The notes beneath the pieces were generated by a model. It was not told the origin of the DNA, searched no databases, and saw only the letters and a list, made by a program, of their open reading frames with translations. A program made the position numbers and the translations under genes. From Owenia fusiformis (lineage: Eukaryota > Annelida > Polychaeta > Sabellida > Oweniidae), in contig CAIIXF020000010.1 in NCBI GenBank assembly GCA_903813345.2, forward strand, positions 5,695,169 through 5,759,168: a DNA stretch of 64,000 bases. The letters are read 5' to 3'. Positions 54,990 to 64,000 of the stretch are shown piece by piece; the first letter of the stretch is position 1; every line of letters starts with the position of its first letter.

Positions 54990-57080
54990 ATGAAACAGAT
55001 TCCGATGAAAGTGCAGACCATTGCATTTGTGGGTCTGCTATTGGGAATTATCACACTGACGTCTGCACAGAGATGTCCGAGACCGTGCTTTTGCATGTCA
55101 ACGAGTTCCACCGTCAGGTGTGAGTATAAACGCCTTACTGATATTCCGTTAGGTTTCCCTAATGACACCAAAAGAATGTTCTTCAGAGGGAACTCCATAA
55201 CAACGCTGAGGGCAAACAGATTCGATTATTTGACCGAATTAGAGTATCTGGATTTGGACGATTGTAAAATCATAGTTATCGAGGTAGGAGCGTTTGATGG
55301 ACTTACTTCTTTAAAGACCCTTAAGTTGGACAATAACTTGATGGTATCTCTCCCACCTAGTGTGTTCCGAAACTTGAATCTTAAAAGATTGTCGCTACGT
55401 GTTAATGATGAACTTATCGAGCTCAGTTCGAATGCATTCAACATTTTCACTTCCGAATTACTCGACCTTTCATATTCGGATAAACTCGCGAACATAAAGT
55501 CTGACTCGTTCACTGGAGCGAATATCAAAAGTATAATAATCATAGATTCAGACATAACTGCAGTTGGCTCCAAAGCGTTCAGTCCACTTGGGTCCTCATT
55601 AGCGAGTTTGAGCATTTCCCGGAACAGACGTCCTCTAGTCTTACCGGACGATCCTTTCGATGGATTAAACTTGCACTCACTCGCATTGTGGCAAGATGGA
55701 TTGACAAGGTTGAACTTCCTTTGGGGCCTGCGGACAAAAACCTTGGCATTGAATTCGAACAATTTCGACAGCGTCGACTTAAGCCCATACGTTCTGCTGA
55801 AAGAGACCCTAACACGCATCAGTCTCAATGATTGTGGAATTGACTACCTCACAAGGAGATCCTTCGATAATCTTGAGCGTGTTACGAATCTAGAACTGTC
55901 GAGAAACAACCTAACGATCCTCGATGGCGCCTTTTTTGAAGATCTCAAGAACCTCAGTCAAATATTCTTATCGTATAATCAAATCCACACCATCACGGAT
56001 GACTTTGGTGACTATCTTCCAAATCTAGCTTATTTGGGATTGCGATACAATTCCATTTCACGAGTCAATGGAGCCATGTTTGCAAAGATGCGACGTCTGA
56101 TACAATTAAACTTGTCTTTTAACAAGATACAATTCATTCCCAAAGATATGAAACCTATCCTAGATAAGCTTGTGAGAAACAAAGATTTCGAGGGCAATCC
56201 CTTCCATTGCAATTGTGAGATGCTTTGGTTCTGGGAGTGGGCCAAGGTGAACAGCAGCAAGTTTAGAACCATGCGTTGTGCAACGCCTTTACACCCTCCT
56301 AAGAGCTTCTACCTGATGCGAGAAGAAGACTTTATTTGCATACCTGCTACCTTATGTGGTTCGCCTAATATAACGTTATCACTAGGAGGTTCTGGAAATG
56401 TAAGTTGCTCGACCAGTGGAGATCCTGCCCCTAAACTAACCATATCTAACAACGAAGGAAGAATTGTTGGCCAGAGTGACTTCCCAGCCAACAAAACAAC
56501 ATTGGAGAATGAAGTTATCTTCGAAATCGATACAGTTACTCCAGGGTTCGTTGGTTCATACATATGCAATGCTACCCATCCTTTAGGAGACCTTACTATG
56601 GATACTTGCTTACGAGTCATGACACCAGTCGGGACGCCAGAACCTCCTTTCCGTTCAAATGATATTTGTATATCATCTACAACTAATTCAACGACAACTA
56701 CAACAACTATCGCTCCGACAATTGAAGCAAAAACAACACGTTCCGAAGAGTTACCTACAGAGGCTGATTCGACTTATTCGACCGGACTGACCACATCAGA
56801 ATGTCCAGAGAGCAACTGGACTGAAAATGAAAAAACCACGACGTCAAGCACACCGGGAAACAACCTCCCATTACAAGATGGCATCACAATGACCCGGTTC
56901 ACAACATCTATGATTGCAGGTATACTCTGCACATTTGTGGGGACATTGTTGTTAGTTGCAGTGTTGTTATATCTCTATAGACGGAAAGGATCCAAGAGAC
57001 AACACAAAGACATTACAGCAAGTGATGTGACCGGTGCAGGGTATGCCAACGATGGTTATTACGAGAGTAAAAATTTGTAA
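54990..57080 (+). CDS. LRR-Ig transmembrane protein, copy B
   Basis: 696 residues from the ATG at 54990. An in-frame ATG at 54942 exists, but 54990 puts the hydrophobic signal peptide at the N terminus as in copy A. The domain order is the same: LRRNT, LRR block, LRRCT (NPFHCNCEMLWFWEWA), Ig-like domain, Thr-rich stalk, TM (TSMIAGILCTFVGTLLLVAV), and a tail ending NDGYYESKNL. Identity to copy A looks above 80%; the stalk is shorter by roughly two dozen residues and differs most, while the LRRCT and Ig parts are nearly the same. Upstream DNA is also duplicated. Many of the replacements in the LRR block sit at variable repeat positions, as expected if ligand preference diverged after duplication, though this was not measured. 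Confidence 0.88.
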   Translation: MKQIPMKVQTIAFVGLLLGIITLTSAQRCPRPCFCMSTSSTVRCEYKRLTDIPLGFPNDTKRMFFRGNSITTLRANRFDYLTELEYLDLDDCKIIVIEVGAFDGLTSLKTLKLDNNLMVSLPPSVFRNLNLKRLSLRVNDELIELSSNAFNIFTSELLDLSYSDKLANIKSDSFTGANIKSIIIIDSDITAVGSKAFSPLGSSLASLSISRNRRPLVLPDDPFDGLNLHSLALWQDGLTRLNFLWGLRTKTLALNSNNFDSVDLSPYVLLKETLTRISLNDCGIDYLTRRSFDNLERVTNLELSRNNLTILDGAFFEDLKNLSQIFLSYNQIHTITDDFGDYLPNLAYLGLRYNSISRVNGAMFAKMRRLIQLNLSFNKIQFIPKDMKPILDKLVRNKDFEGNPFHCNCEMLWFWEWAKVNSSKFRTMRCATPLHPPKSFYLMREEDFICIPATLCGSPNITLSLGGSGNVSCSTSGDPAPKLTISNNEGRIVGQSDFPANKTTLENEVIFEIDTVTPGFVGSYICNATHPLGDLTMDTCLRVMTPVGTPEPPFRSNDICISSTTNSTTTTTTIAPTIEAKTTRSEELPTEADSTYSTGLTTSECPESNWTENEKTTTSSTPGNNLPLQDGITMTRFTTSMIAGILCTFVGTLLLVAVLLYLYRRKGSKRQHKDITASDVTGAGYANDGYYESKNL

Positions 57081-57637
57081 AGCGGAAGGTAGCCATCCAT
57101 TAAGATGTTAAAGGTGACAGTCAAAACAACTGACATATTACACTTACACCACAGAATAAGATTGAAGTCATTCTAACTGCAAGCCTTGTGACATCACCCC
57201 ACAAAACACTATTAAACAAGATGAAACTGTCAACCTCTGAAACGTTGTCATTTCCCCTACATTTCGCGAAATACGATTTTGTCAATGAAGATAAAACCAC
57301 GGTCTGTACAGTACTGTAAGGTGAAAGGTAACAAAAGGCAAACTAAGGTTTGATCAGAGACATAAATATGCATCAATATTTGCATGCATTTTTAATGTTT
57401 ACATGTACTATTATATCGGTATATTGTTTATCGATGGTAGCGCTATGACCTGGGTGAAGACTTTAAAATAGATACATTTAGTCGTGAATCAAAACAACAA
57501 TAACTCGGACATTGCCCAGAGCCTATAAGCTAATGTTTAGAACTAATGTATCAACCATGTAGTATGGTAGAAACAAATAAAATAAAATAACAGCTTCTTA
57601 ATTGCCATTCAAGTCGCAACTTGTTGTGTGGATAAAA
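57081..57637. other. Spacer between LRR-Ig copies B and C
   Basis: No exon or RNA gene seen. AATAAAATAAAATAAC near 57576-57591 lies just before the next gene and may serve as a poly(A) signal for copy B. Confidence 0.45.
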
Positions 57638-59842
57638 ATGCATTTTAAAGAAATGTATGTAGTTGTTGGTTTGGCGTGGTTGGGTTTTATTCTAGAAATT
57701 GTAAGTGTGAAAGGACAAACTAACGATTGTCCAAAAGGATGCTATTGTCGAAAGCGAGATCTCGCCATCTATTGCAGACAAAGAAAATTCAAAACAATTC
57801 CAATGGACCTTCCATTTAACATAACTGCTCTTTATTTCGGAAGTAATATGATATCTGAAATACACAGGGGATATTTTGAACCGTATCCTATGCTAAAAGT
57901 CATCGAGCTGTCTAACAACGAAATCGAACTCGCAGACCAAAATGCTTTTCATGGACTTACAGAACTCGAGGAAATCAATTTGAAAGGAAACAAAATTGAA
58001 GATTTAGATCCATATATGTTTAATGGGCTTGTCCTAGATTCTCTGGATGTATCCGATAATATGCTAAGATCTTTAGATGAAAATACATTTTCAAATGCAA
58101 CGATAAAGAAGCTTTCGATTGAGGAGAATAAGAAATTGAAAACCATTAGTGATGATGCATTTGAAAATTCAACTATAAGGGAGATCGTCATCAAGAACTG
58201 CAATCTTGACGGCGTTTCCGTGTCCTGTCTGAAAAGTATAAATGGCCTGACTCGGCTGGAAATATCGAATAATCGCAAGCAGTTGAATCTCCCCAGTGGT
58301 TTGTTCAGCAATATGAGTCTCCAGGTTCTAAAACTGGACAATAATAAGCTCCAAACACTTAATTTTCTTGGGAGTGTTGACGTAACTGATCTTTCACTCA
58401 ACGAAAACAAGGGATTGGTCGTTGATTTCTCTCCATTTCCTAGCATGAGCAATACCGCTTATCTCAGTATGGAAAATATAGGAATTTCATTGATCGGCGA
58501 CAATGCTTTTAAAAATCTGGAGAACCTTGTATCGTTAAAGATGATGCATAACAACATAAAGAATCTCAACAGCAGCGCCTTCAAACATTTCAAGAAAATC
58601 TCCGAACTCCACTTTTGGTACAACAAGATCAACTACATATCAAATGATTTCGGGAGGACACTTCCCACTCTTGAGTATTTTGAACTAAAGAACAACAGCC
58701 TGAAAAGTATCAATGGTGGTATGTTCCGAGGTATGAACAAACTAATCATTCTCAACCTACAAAGCAACAAACTACAGACGATGCCCCTTGATATGGAAAA
58801 GATCCTGCAGAATATATCCAAACTATCGGACTTCTCTGGAAACCCATTTCACTGTAACTGCGATCTTATATGGTTTTGGAAATGGGCAAAAGAAAACACA
58901 ATGACTGGAAACCAAGCATTCTGTGCGAGTCCCTTTCAGAAAACTTTCATTTGGGCGCAAAGGCGAGATTTCACTTGCACTAAACCCAATCTCTGTGTCC
59001 CAAAGAATAACACCCTTTTAGAAGGCTCCAGTTTCGTCATCATGTGTACGTCACGTGGTGACCCGGCCCCTTTTGTGTCCATTAACACACCCTCTGGCCA
59101 ACTGTATACCATGAGTCCATCTGAAAGGATTAGTAATACTGTGACTGCAGTTGAGATCACGATACCTCGAGTCAACAGTACTCACGCCGGCTCTTACACC
59201 TGTATCGCGACAAGTATCAAAGGTAGCATTAGTAATGTATTTACTCTTAAAGTTGATAACCAAAGAAGCCCGATCATACATTCTTCTGCACCAGATAAGT
59301 TGGTTTGCACTAATCTTGGATATGACATACCAACGACCACCAAAAAAACGAACGTAATTACACCTCGTCCAAGACGCCCTCCCAACCGCCTCAAAGTATC
59401 TACACCTAGGAATCCACCAAAAGTGAAATGGATTACAACTTCTACAACTACCACCACCACCCCTACCCAAATCAGTACCACTACCCCACCAGCACCAACT
59501 GTTCGTGGTGAAGAAACAAACTACGTCGAGTCTGCCGAAGTTGTTACGTCAATCCCGAACGTAGAAAATGCCATCACGGCCACTAACAGTACTACAAGGA
59601 AAGTTGAGTTTACAGAATATGTTGTCGGCATGGTGGTTGCTGTGGTTGTAACCTTAGTGATAACATCTATAATATTCTCCGTGGTTATTTTGGTGTTATG
59701 TAGGAACAGAATTGTTAAAGTACAAAAAGAACAAATAGAAATGACCTCAAACATTATACCAGAAAGAGAGTCAAGTATTGATTTTTATGAGCCGCAGCAA
59801 GCGTACAACGGTGTGTCTCATGTGACACATTACCATCAGTAA
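57638..59842 (+). CDS. LRR-Ig transmembrane protein, copy C (diverged)
   Basis: 734 residues from the ATG at 57638; an in-frame ATG at 57653 sits closer to the signal peptide (MYVVVGLAWLGFILEI). LRRNT (CPKGCYCRKRDLAIYC), an LRR block with more regular asparagine ladders than A/B (VIELSNNEIE, LEEINLKGNKI), LRRCT (GNPFHCNCDLIWFWKWAKEN), an Ig-like domain (IMCTSRGDPAPF ... GSYTCIATS), a Thr/Pro-rich stalk, a TM segment (VGMVVAVVVTLVITSIIFSV), and a tail of about 45 residues with DFYEPQQAYNGV. The tail shares no obvious motif with A/B. The conserved LRRCT-Ig junction and adjacency show common origin, but the split is much older than A/B. Confidence 0.87.
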   Translation: MHFKEMYVVVGLAWLGFILEIVSVKGQTNDCPKGCYCRKRDLAIYCRQRKFKTIPMDLPFNITALYFGSNMISEIHRGYFEPYPMLKVIELSNNEIELADQNAFHGLTELEEINLKGNKIEDLDPYMFNGLVLDSLDVSDNMLRSLDENTFSNATIKKLSIEENKKLKTISDDAFENSTIREIVIKNCNLDGVSVSCLKSINGLTRLEISNNRKQLNLPSGLFSNMSLQVLKLDNNKLQTLNFLGSVDVTDLSLNENKGLVVDFSPFPSMSNTAYLSMENIGISLIGDNAFKNLENLVSLKMMHNNIKNLNSSAFKHFKKISELHFWYNKINYISNDFGRTLPTLEYFELKNNSLKSINGGMFRGMNKLIILNLQSNKLQTMPLDMEKILQNISKLSDFSGNPFHCNCDLIWFWKWAKENTMTGNQAFCASPFQKTFIWAQRRDFTCTKPNLCVPKNNTLLEGSSFVIMCTSRGDPAPFVSINTPSGQLYTMSPSERISNTVTAVEITIPRVNSTHAGSYTCIATSIKGSISNVFTLKVDNQRSPIIHSSAPDKLVCTNLGYDIPTTTKKTNVITPRPRRPPNRLKVSTPRNPPKVKWITTSTTTTTTPTQISTTTPPAPTVRGEETNYVESAEVVTSIPNVENAITATNSTTRKVEFTEYVVGMVVAVVVTLVITSIIFSVVILVLCRNRIVKVQKEQIEMTSNIIPERESSIDFYEPQQAYNGVSHVTHYHQ

Positions 59843-60862
59843 CAAATGAATATTATGTGTTAAAAACACGGGATGTATGTTATGTACTTCTTCACATCAC
59901 ATAGATGCAACGAAATGAAATGCTGTGTGTGAACTTACTACAACAAAATATAAATCTAGTAATATTGAGAAAGATTTGAAAAACTTTACATGTTGCTTAA
60001 TTTTGCAGCTATGTGATTGTTAAATCTTTGTAATTACTTACAGGAAGCATTCATGATGTGCAGACTACACTGTGGAATAGCAATATATTGATTGATGTAC
60101 ATTATATTTTATTGCAATTCGTATTCACTGGATTACTACTTGGCTCAAAATTAACGTAGGTCACTCGAGGCATTAAAATAATCATAACTCATAGCCATTT
60201 CAGATTTGAACGTCAAGTTAAGGACAGAACCATTTAAAAACAATTTATAGTTTTTGAGACAAGTTTAATTAGTCCCTTAGTCACACGTTCTTATTTTTAT
60301 AAACCTATCGCATAACGCCGAACTTTGTAATCCTACAATGAAGCAAGAGTATTGTTTCAAAATGTTTTGAAATGTTGAATTCACCGTGATTGAAGGGATG
60401 CACATATCGGATGAAATTAATCTCTAAAAAGCAAGGTTCAAGATTAGAGCCGTGGACACACCAGCGATGACGATGTGCTTGTAAAATTAGTGGTATAAAT
60501 TGATACCATCAAATGATCGGTGATACGATTTTAAGAGTTATAATGTGTTCAGGAAAATACAGAATGATATAAAACATACGTCTTATTGCGTACTCTGAGA
60601 AATCATGATATGAAAATAAAGACCTGGTTAGATTATGAGTATAATAGGCAAATCATAAGGCAGTCATTTTAGCAAACCATTATAAAATCGTGTCACAAAC
60701 AATAACGCTTCAAGATCTTTATTTTACAAGGATGCATACTGGTATACAAACTGTTTATGGTTTCTGAATGTGTTTTGGCATGCTGCATGTTTTCCTCTGT
60801 TCTCCACGTGCACGTCTTCTATAATGTAATAAATAATTTTATCTAACACTAATATGTTGTTA
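59843..60862. other. 3' flank of LRR-Ig copy C, no gene seen
   Basis: AT-rich DNA without recognisable exon or element. The dispersed hairpin repeat begins at about 60863. Confidence 0.5.
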
Positions 60863-60960
60863 TGACACCACCAAAAAGTGGTGACATATTGTTATGGTCT
60901 CCGTTTTTTTGACGCCGGATGGTGGTTGGCGATCGGCGTATGTAACAAATTCTTACAACT
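60863..60960. repeat. Dispersed hairpin repeat, copy 2
   Basis: GACACCACCAAAAAGTGGTG hairpin followed by ACATATTGTTATGG and TGTAACAAAT, as at 76-220. Confidence 0.5.
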
Positions 60961-61009
60961 TCCAATAACTTAACAAATACTGTTTAGACTGACTTCAATT
61001 TTTTTCAAA

Positions 61010-61495
61010 ATCATCTACATGTTTTCAGAAGTTCAGATCTGACTTCATATATAAGATTTGACCTTCAATGACCTTTTGAAGGTCAAAAAAGGTAAAAAGG
61101 TATTTTTTCAACTTGCTTCAAATTGACCATTTCTTTTTTCAAAATCATCTACAAGTTATCACAAGTTCAAATCTGACTTTAGATTTGACCTTCAATGACC
61201 TTCTCAAGGTCAAAAAAGGTCAAAAAGATATTTTTCAACTTGCTTCAAATTGACCATTTTTTCAAAATCATCTACAAGTTCTCAACAGTCCAAATCTGAC
61301 TATAGAATTGACCTTCAATGACATTTTCAAGGTCAAAAAATATTTAACCTTCAATGACATTCTCAAGGTCAAAATGTATTTTTTCATCTTGCTTCAAATC
61401 TTTCAAATTGACCAATTCTTTTCAAAATCATCTACAAGTTCTCAACAGTTCAAATCTGACTATAGATTTGTCCTTTCAATGACATTCTCAAGAGT
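61010..61495. repeat. About 118-bp tandem repeat with paired AGGTCA words
   Basis: Four diverged units start near 61013, 61138, 61260 and 61422 with TTTCAAAATCATCTACAAGT and contain CAAATCTGACT and TGACCTTCAATGACCTT. Read on the minus strand, AGGTCATTGAAGGTCA is two nuclear-receptor half-sites spaced by 4. Related text occurs at 3300-3560 and 16250-16640. Confidence 0.75.
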
Positions 61496-61734
61496 AGTTA
61501 CAGAAACGAGAGTTCTGACGCACCTTTAACATTGAGTCCTATGGGGAGGGACACGATTTTTCATAGTACCCTCCCTAACATGGGCTCCAATGGGGAGGGA
61601 CATCTGTGAGCCTCCCTGAGCTCGGGAGGCACATACGGGGACCCCACCCCTCCCCCCTCGGCGTGGTGGCGTGTACATATTTCGGGAATCTCGGGCCCTA
61701 AGAGTAACGGACGCCCTACCCCACGACTATACGT

Positions 61735-61940
61735 TCCGGAAGTTAGCCATTTTGACAGGAAGTCAGCCATTTTGACCGGAAGTCAGCCCGGAAGTCAGCC
61801 ATTTAACCGGAAGTCGGCCATTTTGAAGCTTTCTAGCAGGAAGTCAGCCATTTTGCATCTGTCTGGGCAAGAGGGTGACATCATAGCGGAAGTGAGGCAT
61901 CTTTTAGTCGGCCTGGGTAGGTTTTAAAACGGAAGTTAGC
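61735..61940. repeat. GGAAGTCAGCCATTTTGA repeats
   Basis: Seven to eight irregular copies of (C)CGGAAGTCAGCCATTTTGA with spacers of 0-40 bp. Upstream (61540-61640) are inverted GAGGGACA/CCTCCCT words. No gene. Confidence 0.7.
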
Positions 61941-61949
61941 CATCTTTTC

Positions 61950-62275
61950 CCTACCTCCTCCCACTTCCTCCTTACCTCCTCCTTACCTCCCCCCGCCTCC
62001 TCCCTACCTCATCATTACCTCCTCCCTATATCCTCCTTACCTCTTCCCACCTCTTCCTTACCTTCTCCCACCTCCTCTCTACCTCCTCCCGCTTCCTCCT
62101 TACCTCCTCCCACCTCCTCCCTACCTCATCATTACCTCCTCCTTACCTCCTCAAACCTCTTCCTTACCTCCTCCCACCTCCTCCCTACCTCCTCCTTACC
62201 TCATACCTCCTCCTACTTCCACCCAACCTCCTCCTGTCTCTTCTCCATCTTCCAAACCTCCTCCCCTCCCTTTAC
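61950..62275. repeat. CT-rich tract, TACCTCCTCC repeats
   Basis: About 320 bp of almost pure pyrimidine on the + strand built from TACCTCCTCC(C/T) units. Long polypurine-polypyrimidine tracts can adopt triplex (H-DNA) structure and are unstable. It ends about 170 bp before the ATPase gene start. Confidence 0.85.
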
Positions 62276-62441
62276 TTTAATATTCAATAGTTTATAATGT
62301 CATAAATGCCTGTTTATGTTTACAATTGATCTTAATTGACACATTTTGAACCAATCACAATACTGCACATTAGAATATTCTTATATATTTTAAGTTGTCC
62401 ATGTTTTGAGTCATTTTACTGATAGATCTTGAACAGACAAC

Positions 62442-64000
62442 ATGTCTTTCAATTGTTCTGAGTGTAGTGTGAATTTTACGAGAGGTGATAACCTATCAAG
62501 GCATATGAATAAGTTTCATGGAGAAAAAATGCATCAGTCTGATGTTATGCTGAAACATCCGTTTACTATGATAGCAGGTATAGGCATGGACATGTTGAAA
62601 TTAAAAGTCTGATAGGTTTCTAAATATAGAAAGAGAGCATGTCAATTTATTAAAAAAAAATTTTTTTGTTGTATTTTCAGCCGGACCAACATCGTCGGGG
62701 AAGACCTGGCTTATGAAGCACTTGATCAAAAATGTTGAACGGTATATATCCCCAATTCCTAGAAGAATCATCTGGTGTTATGGTCAATGGCAGCCTGCCT
62801 ACGAAGAGCTAAGAAAATACCCACATTTGGAATTTGTGAAGGGAATACCAGAGGATATTGATGATTCAAGATACCTTGACACTTCAGTTCCTACTTTGAT
62901 ACTTCTCGATGATCTTATGAATGAGGCAACAAATGATCAACGGATATGTGATCTCTATAGCAAAGGCAGTCACCATCGAAATCTGTCTGTGATATGCCTA
63001 CTCCAGAATATGTATCATCAAGGAAAAATGAATAGATCGATGAGCTTAAACTCTCACTATATGATACTGTTTAATAACCCGAGAGATCGCCAACAGGTGG
63101 CATTCTTATCGAGGCAGATGTACCCCGGAAATGGAAACAAGTTGGTCAGAGCATATACCAACGCAACTAGTCGACCCTATGGTTACCTGCTTCTTGATCT
63201 GAAGCAAGAAACTTCGGAGCACAGCAGATTGAAACCAAATGCCTTTACTAAAAGTGAAGTTGAATTTGAAAGTCATCACGATTCCCGCAACTTCAAGGAA
63301 CCAATGAATGATTCAAAACACTTACTTGAAAGACAGGGTATTTCAGAAGTTGACTATCCGACGACAACATTTATAAATAGTAGTGATGTTAAGAACTACC
63401 CTTACATGGAACGTGAATTTCGAGAAGACAGCATGGTATCCTGTGATGACTGTGGTTTAGTATTTGATAGCATTCACGACTTACAGAGGCATATAAAAAA
63501 GTGGTGTCAAGATCAGGGACCACTACCCAAGAGGATGAGGACCCAATCTACCCAAAATATTGAGGAGAAGATTCCTCAAGACAAAGACAATGACGTTGAT
63601 GACGATGATGGTGATTTGAAAGCAAATGAAACATTTGCATTCTTAAAGAAGTGGTCTATAAGACAGAATGAGGAAGACCACCGACGTAAAGTGGATGAGT
63701 ATATGGATAGAGGGATGGATAAGACAGAGGCTGTAGAAAAGGCAGATAATAAACTATTGTCAAAGAATAAGGAAGAATTTATAAAAGGATATAAACAATT
63801 CGTCAAGCTAACGGTTGATGTAAAAGACAATGCGTTACACAGAAATATAATTGATTCAATAAATAATATGATGAGGAGGGGTGTCTCTGTGAACTTAGCC
63901 ATTAGGAAGACACTTTTAAAAAACAAACACAAGTTTGATGAGGTCTTTATAGAGGATACAGACCAGGAAAGTAGCTCCGAGGAAGAACAGAGTGAATCCG
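62442..64000 (+). CDS. Zinc-finger A32/FtsK-HerA-like packaging ATPase of a Polinton/adintovirus-like element (3' partial)
   Basis: Exon 1 (62442-62577) and exon 2 (62681 to the window end) are joined across a 103-nt intron (G/GTATAG ... TTTTCAG), phase 1. The N terminus has a C2H2 finger (C5, C8, H21, H26). The split codon opens a Walker A loop, GPTSSGKT (residues 47-54); Walker B is LILLDDLM (about 118-125), followed by the family signature KGSHHRNLSVICLLQN and a NPRDRQQVAFLSRQMYPG stretch. A second C2HC finger lies near residue 299, then a charged helical region and an acidic tail. Such ATPases drive genome packaging into virions in Polintons, adintoviruses and other NCLDV-related viruses; fusion to zinc fingers is seen in endogenous invertebrate copies. 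At least 485 codons are open with no break. Polymerase, integrase and capsid genes, if present, lie beyond the window. An intron suggests host-adapted expression. Confidence 0.75.

Noticed and set aside
55226-56620. Minus-strand open frames opposite LRR-Ig copy B
   Set aside because: Same reason; the sense strand has a complete signal-LRR-Ig-TM protein.
61561-61770. Minus-strand frame through the GGGAGG region
   Set aside because: It falls in low-complexity and AAGTCAGCCATTTTGA repeat text without domain.
1-64000. CRISPR arrays, operons, bacterial promoters
   Set aside because: Tandem repeats here lack unique spacers of constant length, and gene structure is eukaryotic.

Overview
The window looks like nuclear DNA of a marine invertebrate, most likely a lophotrochozoan such as a mollusc or brachiopod. 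The evidence is AT-rich DNA, genes split by GT-AG introns, animal secreted and membrane domain families, one standard nuclear tRNA, and dense short inverted-repeat elements carrying motifs common in such genomes (GGCGGATCCAG ends, AGGTCA-rich arrays, GTCCGTCCGT tracts). The species cannot be fixed from the sequence, and there is nothing prokaryotic.

Layout. 0-6.8 kb: last exon of an unrecognised + strand gene (261-410), then the two 3' exons of a - strand secreted cystine-knot factor of neurotrophin/Spaetzle type (2514-4401), then repeats. 6.8-12.0 kb: an apparently intact CR1/L2-type LINE whose ORF1 and ORF2 lie in one frame, separated by a single TGA in the context TGA CTA G. 12.1-17.4 kb: exons of a + strand gene of an uncharacterised, possibly transposon-derived family, with a frameshift and elements in its introns. 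17.4-43.2 kb: mostly a graveyard of foldback elements, MITEs and shuffled duplications. Its centrepiece is a 4.2-kb composite palindrome (24081-28256) holding a nested 1.28-kb element with CACGGTG ends and a 5-bp target duplication; the second palindrome arm preserves the empty site.

43.2-50.1 kb: an eight-exon secreted or surface protein (signal peptide, split C-type lectin domain, ten EGF domains, a half lectin-like exon, start of an F5/8 type C domain), with a tRNA-Glu gene in one intron. 50.6-59.8 kb: three tandem LRR-Ig-transmembrane genes with intronless coding regions, two of them a recent 4.4-kb duplication pair. 60.8-62.3 kb: tandem and CT-rich repeats. 62.4 kb to the end: a spliced gene for a zinc-finger plus A32/FtsK-HerA-like packaging ATPase, typical of endogenous Polinton/adintovirus-like elements, running off the window.

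The lectin/EGF/discoidin gene, the LRR-Ig genes and the cystine-knot factor are all predicted to be cell-surface or secreted recognition and signalling proteins. No direct partnership between them is shown by the sequence. The remaining coding capacity belongs to selfish elements.
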